This document shows positions 7,961-16,876 of a stretch of 64,000 nucleotides of DNA, one piece after another. Below the pieces are notes generated by a model, which was not told where the DNA came from, did no database searches, and saw nothing but the letters and a program-made list of their open reading frames with translations. A program made the position numbers and the translations under genes. The DNA comes from CAYQEC01 sp964569015 (GTDB lineage: Bacteria; Actinomycetota; Acidimicrobiia; Spongiisociales; UBA5794), in assembly GCA_964569015.1 (NCBI GenBank), contig CAZMSN010000001.1:31445-95444 (forward strand). The letters run 5' to 3'. Each line of letters opens with the position of its first letter. Position 1 is the first letter of the stretch.

Positions 7961-10135
7961 ATGCCGGATTCCGCTCTCTTCGAGAACCTCAATCCCGCCC
8001 AGCGTGAAGCGGTCGCCGCCATCGACGGGCCGATGCTGGTTGTGGCTGGCGCCGGGTCGGGCAAGACGAGGGTGCTCACCCAGCGGGTCGCTCACCTGAT
8101 CCGCGACCACGGCGTTTCTCCGTACGCCATCCTCGCCATCACGTTCACCAACAAGGCCGCCCAAGAGATGAAGGACCGGGTGGCGGCCCTGGTCGGCCCG
8201 GTGGCGCGGTCCATGTGGGTCTCCACTTTCCACAGCGCGTGCTCGCGGATCCTGCGGCGGGAAGCGCACCGGCTCGGATACCGATCGGCGTTCTCGATCT
8301 ACGACCAGGCCGATTCGTTGCGGCTGTTGACGCTGTGCATCCACGATCTCGACCTCGATCCAAAACGGTTCCCTCCCCGGCGGATCCAGGCGACGATCTC
8401 AAAGAACAAGAACGAGCTCGTCGACTACGAGACATTCGGCCACCGCGAGCTGGGCTTCTACCACGAGAGGGTGGCCGACGTGTACCGCCTCTACCAGCAG
8501 CGTCTGGTCGAGGCATCGGCGATGGACTTCGACGACCTGCTCATGATCACGGTCGAGCTGTTCCAGGCGTTCCCGGAGGTGCTCGCCCACTACCAGAGCC
8601 GGTTTCAGTACGTGCTCGTCGACGAGTATCAGGACACCAATCACGCCCAGTACGTGCTGGTCAAGCTCCTCACCGAACAGCATCAGAACCTCTGCGTCGT
8701 CGGCGACGCCGATCAATCGATCTACGCGTTCCGGGGCGCCGATATCCGCAACATCAACGAGTTCGAGAAGGACTTTCCCGACGCCCGCATCGTCCTGCTC
8801 GAACAGAACTATCGGTCCGCCCAGACGATCCTCGAGTCCGCAAACGCGGTGATCGTCAACAATCCATCCCGCAAGCCGAAGCGGCTGTGGACGGATCTCG
8901 GCGAGGGCGATCCCGTGACCACCTTCGAGGCCGAGGACGAGCACGATGAGGCGGCTTTCGTTGCCGAGCAGATAGGAGCGCTCCGCAAGAAGGGGCGGCC
9001 GCTCAGGGACTTCGCAGTGTTCTATCGCACCAACGCTCAGAGCCGAGTTGTCGAGGAGACACTCGTCAAGTACCACTTGCCGTACCAGGTCATCGGGGGC
9101 CTCAAGTACTACGACCGCCGCGAGGTGAAGGACGTGCTCGCCTACCTGCGGGTGATCATCAATCCCGACGACGTCGTGGCGCTCAAACGCATCATCAACG
9201 TCCCGAAGCGGGCCATCGGCGCCACCAGCGTCGCCCACCTCGACCGCCAGGTCGAACGGGAGGGGATTCCGTTCCACCAGGCACTTCGCTGTGCCAGCGA
9301 CAACACGGCCCTCTCCGCCAGGGCACAGCGGGCGATGGCGGAGTTCGTGGCGCTGCTCGACCATCTCGATGCGGCGGCCGCCGCGGGGCCACAGGCGGCG
9401 CTGGAGGCGATTCTCGCCGAGACCGGATACATGGACATGGTGCGGTCGGAGAGCACGATCGAGGCTATGGGGCGCGAGGAGAATCTCAAGGAGTTGATCT
9501 CGGCGGCCGCCGATTTCGAGGAGACCGGCCCTGCCACCTTGGGCCCGGCCGACTGGGACGAGCTCGACGGGCTGGCGCGAGTGGAGCTCTTCCTGGAATC
9601 GGTCAGCCTGGTCACCGATGTCGATTCTCTCGAGGTCGGCGAGACCGTCACGCTGATGACTCTCCACAACGCCAAGGGCCTCGAGTTCCCGGTGGTGTTC
9701 ATCCTGGGGCTCGAGGACGGCGTGTTTCCCCACATGCGCTCGCTGGGAGACCCGGCCGAGCTCGAGGAGGAACGCCGCCTCTGCTACGTGGGGATAACCC
9801 GGGCGATGGAGAAGCTCTTCCTGACACGGGCGTGGAGCCGGAGTCTGTGGGGATCGAACAACTACAACCCGCCCAGCCGGTTCCTCGACGAGATCCCCGA
9901 TCGCTTGACGCGCGAGGCGAAACGCAAGCGGAAGCCTTCCATGGAGAGCTCCCGACATGCGACGCTCGGCAGCACGGATCTCGCAGACGGCGACCGGGTG
10001 CGGCATACCCACTGGGGGCAGGGGACCGTGCGGCGGGTCATCGGATCGGGCGATCGCGCCGAGGCCATCGTCGATTTCGACCAGCAGGGCACCAAGACGC
10101 TCTTGCTCGCCTGGGCTCCGCTCGAGAAGGCTTGA
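7961..10135 (+). CDS. pcrA: ATP-dependent DNA helicase PcrA/UvrD
   Basis: SF1A 3'-5' helicase for DNA repair and replication restart. Motifs in order: Q motif NPAQREAV, Walker A GAGSGKT, GTH/Ia region ITFTNKAAQEM, Walker B VDEYQDTNHAQY, motif III GDADQSIYAFRGA, motif IV EQNYRS, motif V LMTLHNAKGLEFPVVF and motif VI YVGITRAMEKL. A C-terminal domain (GDRVRHTHWGQGTV) resembles the tudor-like RNA-polymerase-binding tail of PcrA. The length of 724 residues is normal. The actinobacterial pcrA-sucC-sucD order is kept. Confidence 0.96.
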   Translation: MPDSALFENLNPAQREAVAAIDGPMLVVAGAGSGKTRVLTQRVAHLIRDHGVSPYAILAITFTNKAAQEMKDRVAALVGPVARSMWVSTFHSACSRILRREAHRLGYRSAFSIYDQADSLRLLTLCIHDLDLDPKRFPPRRIQATISKNKNELVDYETFGHRELGFYHERVADVYRLYQQRLVEASAMDFDDLLMITVELFQAFPEVLAHYQSRFQYVLVDEYQDTNHAQYVLVKLLTEQHQNLCVVGDADQSIYAFRGADIRNINEFEKDFPDARIVLLEQNYRSAQTILESANAVIVNNPSRKPKRLWTDLGEGDPVTTFEAEDEHDEAAFVAEQIGALRKKGRPLRDFAVFYRTNAQSRVVEETLVKYHLPYQVIGGLKYYDRREVKDVLAYLRVIINPDDVVALKRIINVPKRAIGATSVAHLDRQVEREGIPFHQALRCASDNTALSARAQRAMAEFVALLDHLDAAAAAGPQAALEAILAETGYMDMVRSESTIEAMGREENLKELISAAADFEETGPATLGPADWDELDGLARVELFLESVSLVTDVDSLEVGETVTLMTLHNAKGLEFPVVFILGLEDGVFPHMRSLGDPAELEEERRLCYVGITRAMEKLFLTRAWSRSLWGSNNYNPPSRFLDEIPDRLTREAKRKRKPSMESSRHATLGSTDLADGDRVRHTHWGQGTVRRVIGSGDRAEAIVDFDQQGTKTLLLAWAPLEKA

Positions 10136-10193
10136 GGACCCCGGTTCGGGCCTCGGTGCCGGGCTGTGGGCGCCGACTAGTCTCGATCACCGT

Positions 10194-10403
10194 ATGGGCA
10201 CACGCATCCTCATCGCCGAGGCCGATCTGGACGGCCACGATCGGGACCCTGGGGTCGTTGCCGTCGGGCGCTGCGGCGGGGGCTTCATTCCCAATGAGGG
10301 CGTTCCGCTGCCGGCCGAAGCGAACCCGGCCGGGTCCTTCGTCCCTGGAACCCCTCTCGACGGGGTGACGCGGTGGGTCGACGAGCCCGTGTCGCGAAGC
10401 TGA
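10194..10403 (+). pseudogene. Small ORF resembling a truncated cobalamin-binding domain
   Basis: A 69-codon frame starting MGTRILIAEADLDGHDRDPG. The first 25 residues match the start of the B12-binding domain of methylmalonyl-CoA mutase small-type subunits (pattern (V/I)L(V/I)A...LDGHDRG..VVA), including the DGHDR stretch whose His is the lower axial cobalt ligand. The GDG-region and the rest of the Rossmann fold are missing; the tail is Pro/Gly-rich and unlike the family. It is therefore a decayed remnant or a chance small ORF. It fills the 334-base interval before sucC. Confidence 0.35.
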
Positions 10404-10469
10404 TCGTATGGCAGTGGCCCGCCTTCCGAGCACCAGTCGCCCCACTTGCCGGTGGCAGGAGGGCGGCCG

Positions 10470-11693
10470 TTGAAGATCCACGAGTACCAGGCCAAGCAAC
10501 TCATGGAAGCTCGTGGCATGGCCGTGCCGGCGGGCCGGCCGGCAGCCACCGTCGCCGAGGCGGTGGCCGCGGTGCGGCCGCTGATCGAGGCGTCCGGCAA
10601 CCCGGTGGTGGTGGTCAAGTCGCAGATCCACGCCGGTGGGCGCGGCAAGGGCCGTTTCGTCGAGCATCCCGATGTGAGCGGAGTGAGTGTGATCACCGTG
10701 GGAATCGACGGTGGCATCGACGCCGCCGAGGCCGAGGTCGGCGAGCTGGCCGGCAGGATGCTCGGCTCGACGCTGGTCACGGCCCAGACCGGGCCTGAGG
10801 GAAAGCAGGTGAACCGGCTCTATGTCGAGCAGGGGATCGACATCGACCGTGAGATGTACCTGTCAGTGCTGCTCGACCGTGCCGTTGGGCGCAACGTCGT
10901 CATGGCATCGACCGAGGGTGGTACCGAGATCGAGAAGGTCGCCGCCGAGACGCCGGAGATGATCCTCCGGGCCGAAGTCGATCCTGCGTTCGGTCTCCTC
11001 GGCTTCCAAGCGCGCCGGCTTGCATACGATCTCGGGCTCGAAGGCGATGCAGCGAGCAACGGCATCCGGTTCATGGAGCTCCTGAGCGCCACAGCCGCAG
11101 AGCTGGACACCGACCTGATCGAGATCAATCCGCTGGTGGTCACCCCCGCCGGGGAGGTGGTGGCGCTCGACGGCAAGATGAGCTTCGAGGCCAATGCCCT
11201 CTATCGGCATCCCGAGATTCGTGAGATGCGGGATCTCTCCGAGGAGAATCCGGCGGAGGTGGAAGCCAGCGAGCATGGCTTGAGCTTCATCAAGCTGAAC
11301 GGGACGATCGGCTGCATGGTCAACGGCGCCGGGCTCGCCATGGCCACGATGGACATCATCGAGCACGTCGGGGGAGAGCCCGCCAACTTCCTCGACGTGG
11401 GAGGCGCCGCCAAGAAGGAGCAGGTGGTCGCTGCGCTCACGATCATGGCCCGGGACCCGGATGTGAAGGGCATCTTCATCAACATCTTCGGTGGGATCAT
11501 CCACTGCGACGTCATCGCTACCGGCGTCGTCGAGGCGGCGCGAGAAGTCGGTCTCGCCGTGCCCCTCGTGGTGCGGCTCGAAGGCACCAACGTCGATCTC
11601 GGCAGGCAGATCTTCGACGAGTCGGGCCTCGATGTAGCCAGCGCCGCCGACATGCGTGCCGCCGCCGAGAAGATCCTGGAGCTGGCACGATGA
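10470..11693 (+). CDS. sucC: Succinyl-CoA ligase (ADP-forming) beta subunit
   Basis: ATP-grasp subunit of succinyl-CoA synthetase, which makes ATP/GTP from succinyl-CoA in the TCA cycle. It begins KIHEYQAKQLMEARGM, has the nucleotide-binding HAGGRGKGRFV and the segment IEINPLVV, and a C-terminal CoA-ligase domain (GGAAKKEQVV, NIFGGIIHCD). A TTG at 10470 six bases after AGGAGGG is the likely start, giving 407 residues; an upstream ATG at 10446 adds eight residues that the family lacks. It overlaps sucD by four bases. Confidence 0.95.
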   Translation: MKIHEYQAKQLMEARGMAVPAGRPAATVAEAVAAVRPLIEASGNPVVVVKSQIHAGGRGKGRFVEHPDVSGVSVITVGIDGGIDAAEAEVGELAGRMLGSTLVTAQTGPEGKQVNRLYVEQGIDIDREMYLSVLLDRAVGRNVVMASTEGGTEIEKVAAETPEMILRAEVDPAFGLLGFQARRLAYDLGLEGDAASNGIRFMELLSATAAELDTDLIEINPLVVTPAGEVVALDGKMSFEANALYRHPEIREMRDLSEENPAEVEASEHGLSFIKLNGTIGCMVNGAGLAMATMDIIEHVGGEPANFLDVGGAAKKEQVVAALTIMARDPDVKGIFINIFGGIIHCDVIATGVVEAAREVGLAVPLVVRLEGTNVDLGRQIFDESGLDVASAADMRAAAEKILELAR

Positions 11694-12616
11694 GCGTGCT
11701 CGTCGATCGCGACACCACCGTGCTCGTTCAGGGATTGGGCAAGACGGGTCGGTTCCAGACGGACAAGACGATCGCCTACGGAACCCAAGTGGTGGGAGCA
11801 GTCCACCCGACCCGGGCCGGTACCACCGAGGCCTTCGAGGGCGAGACCGATCATTCCGGCGTCTCCGGACGGGACGACACCTACCAGGTCGATCTGCCCG
11901 TGTTCCGCTTCGTCGCGCAAGCGCGGGCAGCGACGGGAGCTACCGCCAGCGTCATCTACGTGCCGGCGCCGTTCGCCGCCGACGCCATCATGGAGGCGGC
12001 GGATGCCGGCATCGAGCTGATCGTCTGTATCACCGACGGGATCCCGGTGACGGACATGGTGAGGGTCAAGCGCTTTCTCAAAGGTCGGCCCGTCCGGCTC
12101 GTCGGCCCCAACTGTCCCGGCGTCATCACTCCCCGAGAGTGCAAGATCGGCATCATGCCCGGGTACATCCATGTGCCGGGAGGCATCGGGGTCGTCAGCC
12201 GCTCCGGGACGCTCACCTACGAGGCGGTACACCAGCTCACCTGCAGCGGGCTGGGCCAGACGACGGCGATAGGCATCGGCGGCGATCCCGTGAACGGCAC
12301 CGACTTCGTCGATTGCCTCTCCCTCTTCAACGACGATCCGGCCACCGAGGGCGTCCTGATGATCGGCGAGATCGGCGGCACCGCCGAGGAGGAGGCGGCC
12401 GCTTGGATCGAGGCCAACATGACCAAGCCGGTGGCCGCCTTCATCGCCGGCAGGACGGCGCCTCCTGGGAAGCGCATGGGCCACGCCGGAGCGATCATCT
12501 CCGGCGGCAAGGGAACCGCCGCCAACAAGATCGCCGCACTCGAGGCGGTCGGTGTCGCCGTGGCGGCTACTCCGGTTGACATGGGATCGGCGATGCTGCG
12601 GGCGCTCGGCCGGTGA
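11690..12616 (+). CDS. sucD: Succinyl-CoA ligase (ADP-forming) alpha subunit
   Basis: CoA-binding and phospho-His subunit, 308 residues. The N-terminal Rossmann region holds VQGLGKTGRFQ and YGTQVVGAVHPTRAGT, followed by GPNCPGVITP. The catalytic His is in GHAGAIISGGKGTAANK. The start ATG lies in the ATGA overlap with sucC, consistent with 1:1 co-translation. Confidence 0.95.
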   Translation: MSVLVDRDTTVLVQGLGKTGRFQTDKTIAYGTQVVGAVHPTRAGTTEAFEGETDHSGVSGRDDTYQVDLPVFRFVAQARAATGATASVIYVPAPFAADAIMEAADAGIELIVCITDGIPVTDMVRVKRFLKGRPVRLVGPNCPGVITPRECKIGIMPGYIHVPGGIGVVSRSGTLTYEAVHQLTCSGLGQTTAIGIGGDPVNGTDFVDCLSLFNDDPATEGVLMIGEIGGTAEEEAAAWIEANMTKPVAAFIAGRTAPPGKRMGHAGAIISGGKGTAANKIAALEAVGVAVAATPVDMGSAMLRALGR

Positions 12617-12623
12617 TGGCAAC

Positions 12624-13223
12624 GTGACCGAGCTGGTGGCCGGACTCTCGATCGGCCTCGCCGCCGGTATCACGCCCGGTCCGCTCATGACGCTCATCGT
12701 CACCGCCACCCTGCGCCGTGGCTTCGGCGCAGGCTGGCGGACCGCGGTGGCGCCGCTGCTCACCGACGTCCCCATCGTGGCGCTGGCGGTGGCGGCCATC
12801 AGCGCCCTCCCCGAAGCCGGGGTGCGAGGGCTCGGCATCGGCGGCGGGCTCGTCGTGATGGCATTCGGGCTGTGGGAGCTCTCCCACGTGGTGAATGCGG
12901 TGCCGGAGGACGGCGACGTCGGGGGCACTAGCGCAGACGTGTGGCGCGGTGTGGCGGTCAATGCCCTCAGCCCGCACCCGTGGATCTTTTGGGCAACCGC
13001 GGGAGGGCCGTTGCTGGTCGACGCCTGGAGTGAGGCACCGGGGGGTGCCGTGGCTTTCCTGCTCGGCTTCTATGTGGCCCTCGTCGGGAGCAAGGTCGCC
13101 CTCGCCGGAGTCGTGGGCGCCGGCCGCAGGCGATTGCCGGAGCACTGGCGCCGGCGACTCGTTGTGATCGGCGGGCTGCTGCTCATCGCTGGCGGCTCCG
13201 TTCTCGTGTGGCGAGCTTGGTAG
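12624..13223 (+). CDS. LysE-family exporter
   Basis: A 199-residue membrane protein with about six hydrophobic segments. The N-terminal GLSIGLAAGITPGPLMTLIV has the GxxPGP motif of LysE/RhtB amino-acid exporters, and a mid-region segment (NALSPHPWIFWATAGGPLL) matches the second conserved NP-rich region. The GTG at 12624 is chosen because it precedes the conserved N-terminus; the ribosome site is weak. The substrate cannot be read from sequence. Confidence 0.82.
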   Translation: MTELVAGLSIGLAAGITPGPLMTLIVTATLRRGFGAGWRTAVAPLLTDVPIVALAVAAISALPEAGVRGLGIGGGLVVMAFGLWELSHVVNAVPEDGDVGGTSADVWRGVAVNALSPHPWIFWATAGGPLLVDAWSEAPGGAVAFLLGFYVALVGSKVALAGVVGAGRRRLPEHWRRRLVVIGGLLLIAGGSVLVWRAW

Positions 13224-13249
13224 GGAGCGGCGGGGCCGCGGTCGGTCGC

Positions 13250-13255
13250 TAACCT
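13250..13255 (+). promoter_or_regulatory. -10-like TAACCT for purN
   Basis: TAACCT ends nine bases before the purN ATG, with no ribosome site between. This fits a leaderless transcript. Confidence 0.4.
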
Positions 13256-13264
13256 GCGCCAGGC

Positions 13265-13897
13265 ATGGCAGGCCGATCCGATCCTCGCTGTCCCATCGCC
13301 GTCCTTGTCTCCGGGAGCGGCTCCAACCTCCAGTCGATTATTGATGCCTCGGCGGACAGCGACTATCCGGCCGAAGTGGTGGTGGTCATCTCCGACCGAC
13401 CGGCCGTGAGGGCGCTGGAGCGGGCTGAGGCAGCAGGGGTTCCCGGCGTCGTCGTCGATTGGCACGATTTCAGCGATCGCGACGAGTACACCCGAGCGGT
13501 GTGCGCCGCTGCCGCCGACCACGGCGCAGAGGCGATGATCCTGGCCGGCTTCATGCGCATCCTGACCGCGTCGGCCCTCGATCTCTTCCCGGATCGCATT
13601 CTCAACATCCATCCGGCGTTGTTGCCTTCTTTCCCCGGGGCACACGCCGTGCCCGAGGCGATCGCGCACGGCGTCAAGCTGAGCGGGGTGACGGTGCATT
13701 TCCTCGACGCCGAGGTCGACCACGGCCCGATCATCCTCCAAGAGTCGGTACCAGTGCTGCCCGATGACTCCGAGGAGACGCTCCACGCCCGCATCCAGCA
13801 GGTGGAGCATCGGGTGTACCCGGAGGTGGTGGCCGCCTTCGCGACGGGCCGACTCCGCATCGACAGCCGCCTCGTGCACTGGGAGGACGGCGCATGA
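13265..13897 (+). CDS. purN: Phosphoribosylglycinamide formyltransferase
   Basis: Transfers the formyl group of 10-formyl-THF to GAR in purine synthesis. The 210 residues contain the substrate loop LVSGSGSNLQSI, catalytic Asn/His in NIHPALLPSFPG, and the conserved Asp in VDHGPIILQ. It overlaps purH by four bases and lies two genes from folD, which supplies the one-carbon donor. Confidence 0.95.
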   Translation: MAGRSDPRCPIAVLVSGSGSNLQSIIDASADSDYPAEVVVVISDRPAVRALERAEAAGVPGVVVDWHDFSDRDEYTRAVCAAAADHGAEAMILAGFMRILTASALDLFPDRILNIHPALLPSFPGAHAVPEAIAHGVKLSGVTVHFLDAEVDHGPIILQESVPVLPDDSEETLHARIQQVEHRVYPEVVAAFATGRLRIDSRLVHWEDGA

Positions 13898-15426
13898 GCC
13901 GCATCGCGGTGCGGAGGGCCCTGGTCTCGGTGTGGGACAAGACGGGCCTCATCGAGTTCGCCAGAAGGCTCGTCGACGCCGGGGTGGAGCTGGTCTCGTC
14001 CGGGGGCACATCGCGGGAACTCGAAGCCGCCGGATTGCCGTTCACCACCGTGGCGGAGGTCACCGGCGCCCCCGAGATGCTGGGCGGCCGGGTGAAGACT
14101 CTCCATCCGATGATCCACGGCGCCATCCTCGCCGACCTCGGCAACGCCGATCACCGCGACGACCTCTACGACCGTGGCATCACTCCCATTCAGCTCGTGG
14201 TCTCCAACCTGTATCCGTTCGAGGCAACCGTGGCGCAGGAATCAGTCTCCGAGGCGGAGGCGATCGAGCAGATCGACATCGGCGGCCCCACCCTGATCCG
14301 AGCGGCTGCCAAGAACCACGCCTGGGTGGGTGTGGTCACTTCCCCCGATCAGTACGAGGCAGTGGCAGCCGCCGTCGCCGAGGGAGGCCTCGACACCGAG
14401 CTGCGCCGTGATCTCGCCCGCAGCGCCTTCTTCCGGACCGCCTCGTACGACGCCGCCGTCGTCGGCTGGCTGGAACGCGAGCAGTTCCCGCCGCTGCGCT
14501 CGGTGCTCGCCTTGGAACGACGGGCCGAGTTGCGGTACGGGGAGAATCCTCACCAGGCCGCGGCCGCCTTCGCCCTGGTCGGAGGCACGTCGTGGTGGCA
14601 GGAGATGCGTCAGCTCCAGGGCAAGGAGATGTCATTCAACAACTACCTCGACACCGAGGCCGCCTGGCGGATGGTGCACCAGTTCGATGACCCGGCGGTG
14701 GCGGTCGTCAAGCACGCCAACCCGTGCGGGCTGGCGATCGCGGGTTCCATCGCTGACGCCTTCACCGCTGCCTGGGACTGCGACCCACTCTCGGCATTCG
14801 GCAGTGTCATCGCGCTCAACCGCCCACTCGACACCGAGACGGCGGAACGCATCTCGGTAGCCGGGTTCGTAGAGGTGATCATCTCCTCTGCGATCGAGCA
14901 CGATGCGCGGGAGATCCTCGGGAAGAAGAAGAACCTGCGGCTCCTCGAGACGGTCGCGGCAGATCCTGCCGATCCCGACATGCGGCAGATCGAGGGCGGG
15001 TTCGTGGTGCAGGAGCGGGATCGAGTGGAATCCCGCAACGCCGACTGGGAGATCGTCTCTTCCCACAGGCCCGGGCCCGTCGAGTGGCGGGACCTCGAGT
15101 TCGCCCTCAAGGTCGTCACCAACGCCAAATCCAACGCCATCGTGGTGGCCAAGGGAGGCGCCGCCATCGGGGTCGGCGCCGGCGACCAGTCCCGGGTCGG
15201 CGCCGCCGAGCGGGCGCTGCGGAGGGCCGGCGACCGGGCGGTCGGCGCCGTAGCCGCCTCGGATGCGTTCCTGCCGTTCCGTGACGGTCTCGACGTGCTC
15301 GCCGAGGCAGGCATCGTCGCGGTCATCGAGCCCGGGGGCTCGGTGCGTGACGAGGAGGTGGTCGCCGCCGCCGAGGAGCACGGCATCGCTCTGGTCTTCA
15401 CTGGACGGAGGCATTTCCGGCATTGA
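13894..15426 (+). CDS. purH: Bifunctional AICAR transformylase / IMP cyclohydrolase
   Basis: Catalyses the last two steps of IMP synthesis. The N-terminal MGS-like cyclohydrolase domain starts ALVSVWDKTGLIEFAR and has GGRVKTLHP. The transformylase domain has RYGENPHQAAA, the Lys-His pair in VKHANPCG and DPLSAFGSVIALN. It is full length (510 residues) and ends in FTGRRHFRH as expected. It overlaps purN and folD by four bases each. Confidence 0.96.
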   Translation: MSRIAVRRALVSVWDKTGLIEFARRLVDAGVELVSSGGTSRELEAAGLPFTTVAEVTGAPEMLGGRVKTLHPMIHGAILADLGNADHRDDLYDRGITPIQLVVSNLYPFEATVAQESVSEAEAIEQIDIGGPTLIRAAAKNHAWVGVVTSPDQYEAVAAAVAEGGLDTELRRDLARSAFFRTASYDAAVVGWLEREQFPPLRSVLALERRAELRYGENPHQAAAAFALVGGTSWWQEMRQLQGKEMSFNNYLDTEAAWRMVHQFDDPAVAVVKHANPCGLAIAGSIADAFTAAWDCDPLSAFGSVIALNRPLDTETAERISVAGFVEVIISSAIEHDAREILGKKKNLRLLETVAADPADPDMRQIEGGFVVQERDRVESRNADWEIVSSHRPGPVEWRDLEFALKVVTNAKSNAIVVAKGGAAIGVGAGDQSRVGAAERALRRAGDRAVGAVAASDAFLPFRDGLDVLAEAGIVAVIEPGGSVRDEEVVAAAEEHGIALVFTGRRHFRH

Positions 15427-16274
15427 GCGCGCAGATACTCTCCGGAACCGAGGTGGCGTCCCTGGTCCGCTCCGAGGTCGCAGCACGCGTCGCGGCGCTG
15501 GCAGATCGGGGCAAGACCGTCGGGCTGGCCACGGTGATGGCCGGTGATGATCCCGCCTCGGAGATCTATGTGCGGAACAAGCACCGTGCCGTGGTGGCCG
15601 CCGGCATGTTGTCTTTCGACCACCATCTGGTGGCGGATGCCACCCAAGATGAGGTCGAGGCGGTTGTCCGCTCGCTCAACGCCGACGAGCGGGTCGACGG
15701 CATGATCGTGCAGCTCCCTCTTCCGGACGGTCTCGACGGCAACCGAGTGGTCGAAACGATCGATCCCGCCAAGGATGCCGACGGGCTCCATCCCCACAGC
15801 CTTGGCTTGCTGGTGCTGGGCAGGGAGGGTCCGGTGGCGGCAACGCCGCAGGGCATCATGCGCGTGCTCGGCCACTACGGCATCGACGTCGGCGGCAAAC
15901 TCGTCGTCATCGTCGGTCGCTCCATCCTCGTCGGTCGCCCGCTCGGCTTGCTGCTGGGAGCCAAGGGTGTCGATGCCACGGTGGTGATGGCCCATTCCCG
16001 CACTCCCGATCTGGCCGACTTGACCCGGCGCGCCGACATCCTCGTGGCCGCCGTGGGACGCCCTCTCATGTTCGGTGCCGAATACGTCAAGCCGGGCGCC
16101 GTCGTCATCGATGTCGGTATCAATCGCACCGAGAACGGGTTGGTCGGAGATGTCGACCTAGAGGCCGTCCGGCAGGTAGCCTCTGCGGTGACGCCTGTGC
16201 CCGGCGGCATCGGACCGATGACCATTGCGTGTCTTCTCGCCAACACTGTGGCGGCGGCGGAGCGTTCGGGCTGA
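15423..16274 (+). CDS. folD: Methylene-THF dehydrogenase / methenyl-THF cyclohydrolase
   Basis: Makes 10-formyl-THF for purN and purH. The start is TTG in a TTGA overlap with purH. Catalytic residues are in place: Tyr and Lys in SEIYVRNKHRA, Gln in VQLPLP and Asp in DADGLHP. The NADP site is VGRSILVGRPLG. The usual PCTPxG motif reads AATPQG here, so its Cys is replaced by Ala; that residue is not one of the main catalytic ones. 283 residues. Confidence 0.94.
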   Translation: MSAQILSGTEVASLVRSEVAARVAALADRGKTVGLATVMAGDDPASEIYVRNKHRAVVAAGMLSFDHHLVADATQDEVEAVVRSLNADERVDGMIVQLPLPDGLDGNRVVETIDPAKDADGLHPHSLGLLVLGREGPVAATPQGIMRVLGHYGIDVGGKLVVIVGRSILVGRPLGLLLGAKGVDATVVMAHSRTPDLADLTRRADILVAAVGRPLMFGAEYVKPGAVVIDVGINRTENGLVGDVDLEAVRQVASAVTPVPGGIGPMTIACLLANTVAAAERSG

Positions 16275-16301
16275 GACCGAACGCCGAATGGAGGTTCTGC
16301 A

Positions 16302-16802
16302 ATGACGGACCGCCCTGTGGATTTCCTAGAGGTTCAGCGGTTTCGCAGGTGGTGGTTCGCCTTGATCGTGGTGATTCCTGTGGTTGTGATGTGGTGGGGA
16401 TTCGTGACCCAGATCGTGCTGGGCAAGGAGTGGGGCAGCAAGCCGGCTTCCGACGTCGTGGTATGGCTGCTGTGGGTCCTGCTCGGGATCGGGCTACCGG
16501 TGTGGCTGTGGAACCTGGGCGCCAAGACCACGGTCGACCGGGGAGGTGTTCACGTCCGATGGATCGCGTTTCCCTATCGGCGTGCTTTCGCCTTTGGTGA
16601 CATCGAGCACCACGAGGTCGTCTCCTACAACCCGATTCGCGAGTTTGGGGGGTGGGGCATCCGCCGTGGCCGCCAGGGACGCGTCGCCTACAGCGTGCGC
16701 GGCGACCAGGGTGTGGAGCTGCGCCTCGGAGACGGGCGGCTGCTGGTGATCGGATCGCAGCGCCCCGGCGAACTGGACTCCGCGATCTCCAAGCGGGCAT
16801 GA
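16302..16802 (+). CDS. DUF6141-like membrane protein
   Basis: 166 residues with two N-terminal transmembrane helices (about 18-40 and 52-70) and a beta-rich C-terminal domain. The segment FGGWGIRRGRQGRVAYSVRG followed by GDGRLLVIGSQRP resembles the PH-like domain of DUF6141 proteins. The function is unknown. It sits between folD and icd with its own ATG. Confidence 0.6.
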   Translation: MTDRPVDFLEVQRFRRWWFALIVVIPVVVMWWGFVTQIVLGKEWGSKPASDVVVWLLWVLLGIGLPVWLWNLGAKTTVDRGGVHVRWIAFPYRRAFAFGDIEHHEVVSYNPIREFGGWGIRRGRQGRVAYSVRGDQGVELRLGDGRLLVIGSQRPGELDSAISKRA

Positions 16803-16876
16803 GCCGGTTTCGGCGACCGGCCGTGAACAGTCGCTAGCCTCCCTCCCGACACCGAGCACCCGCCTCGAAGGGGAGC

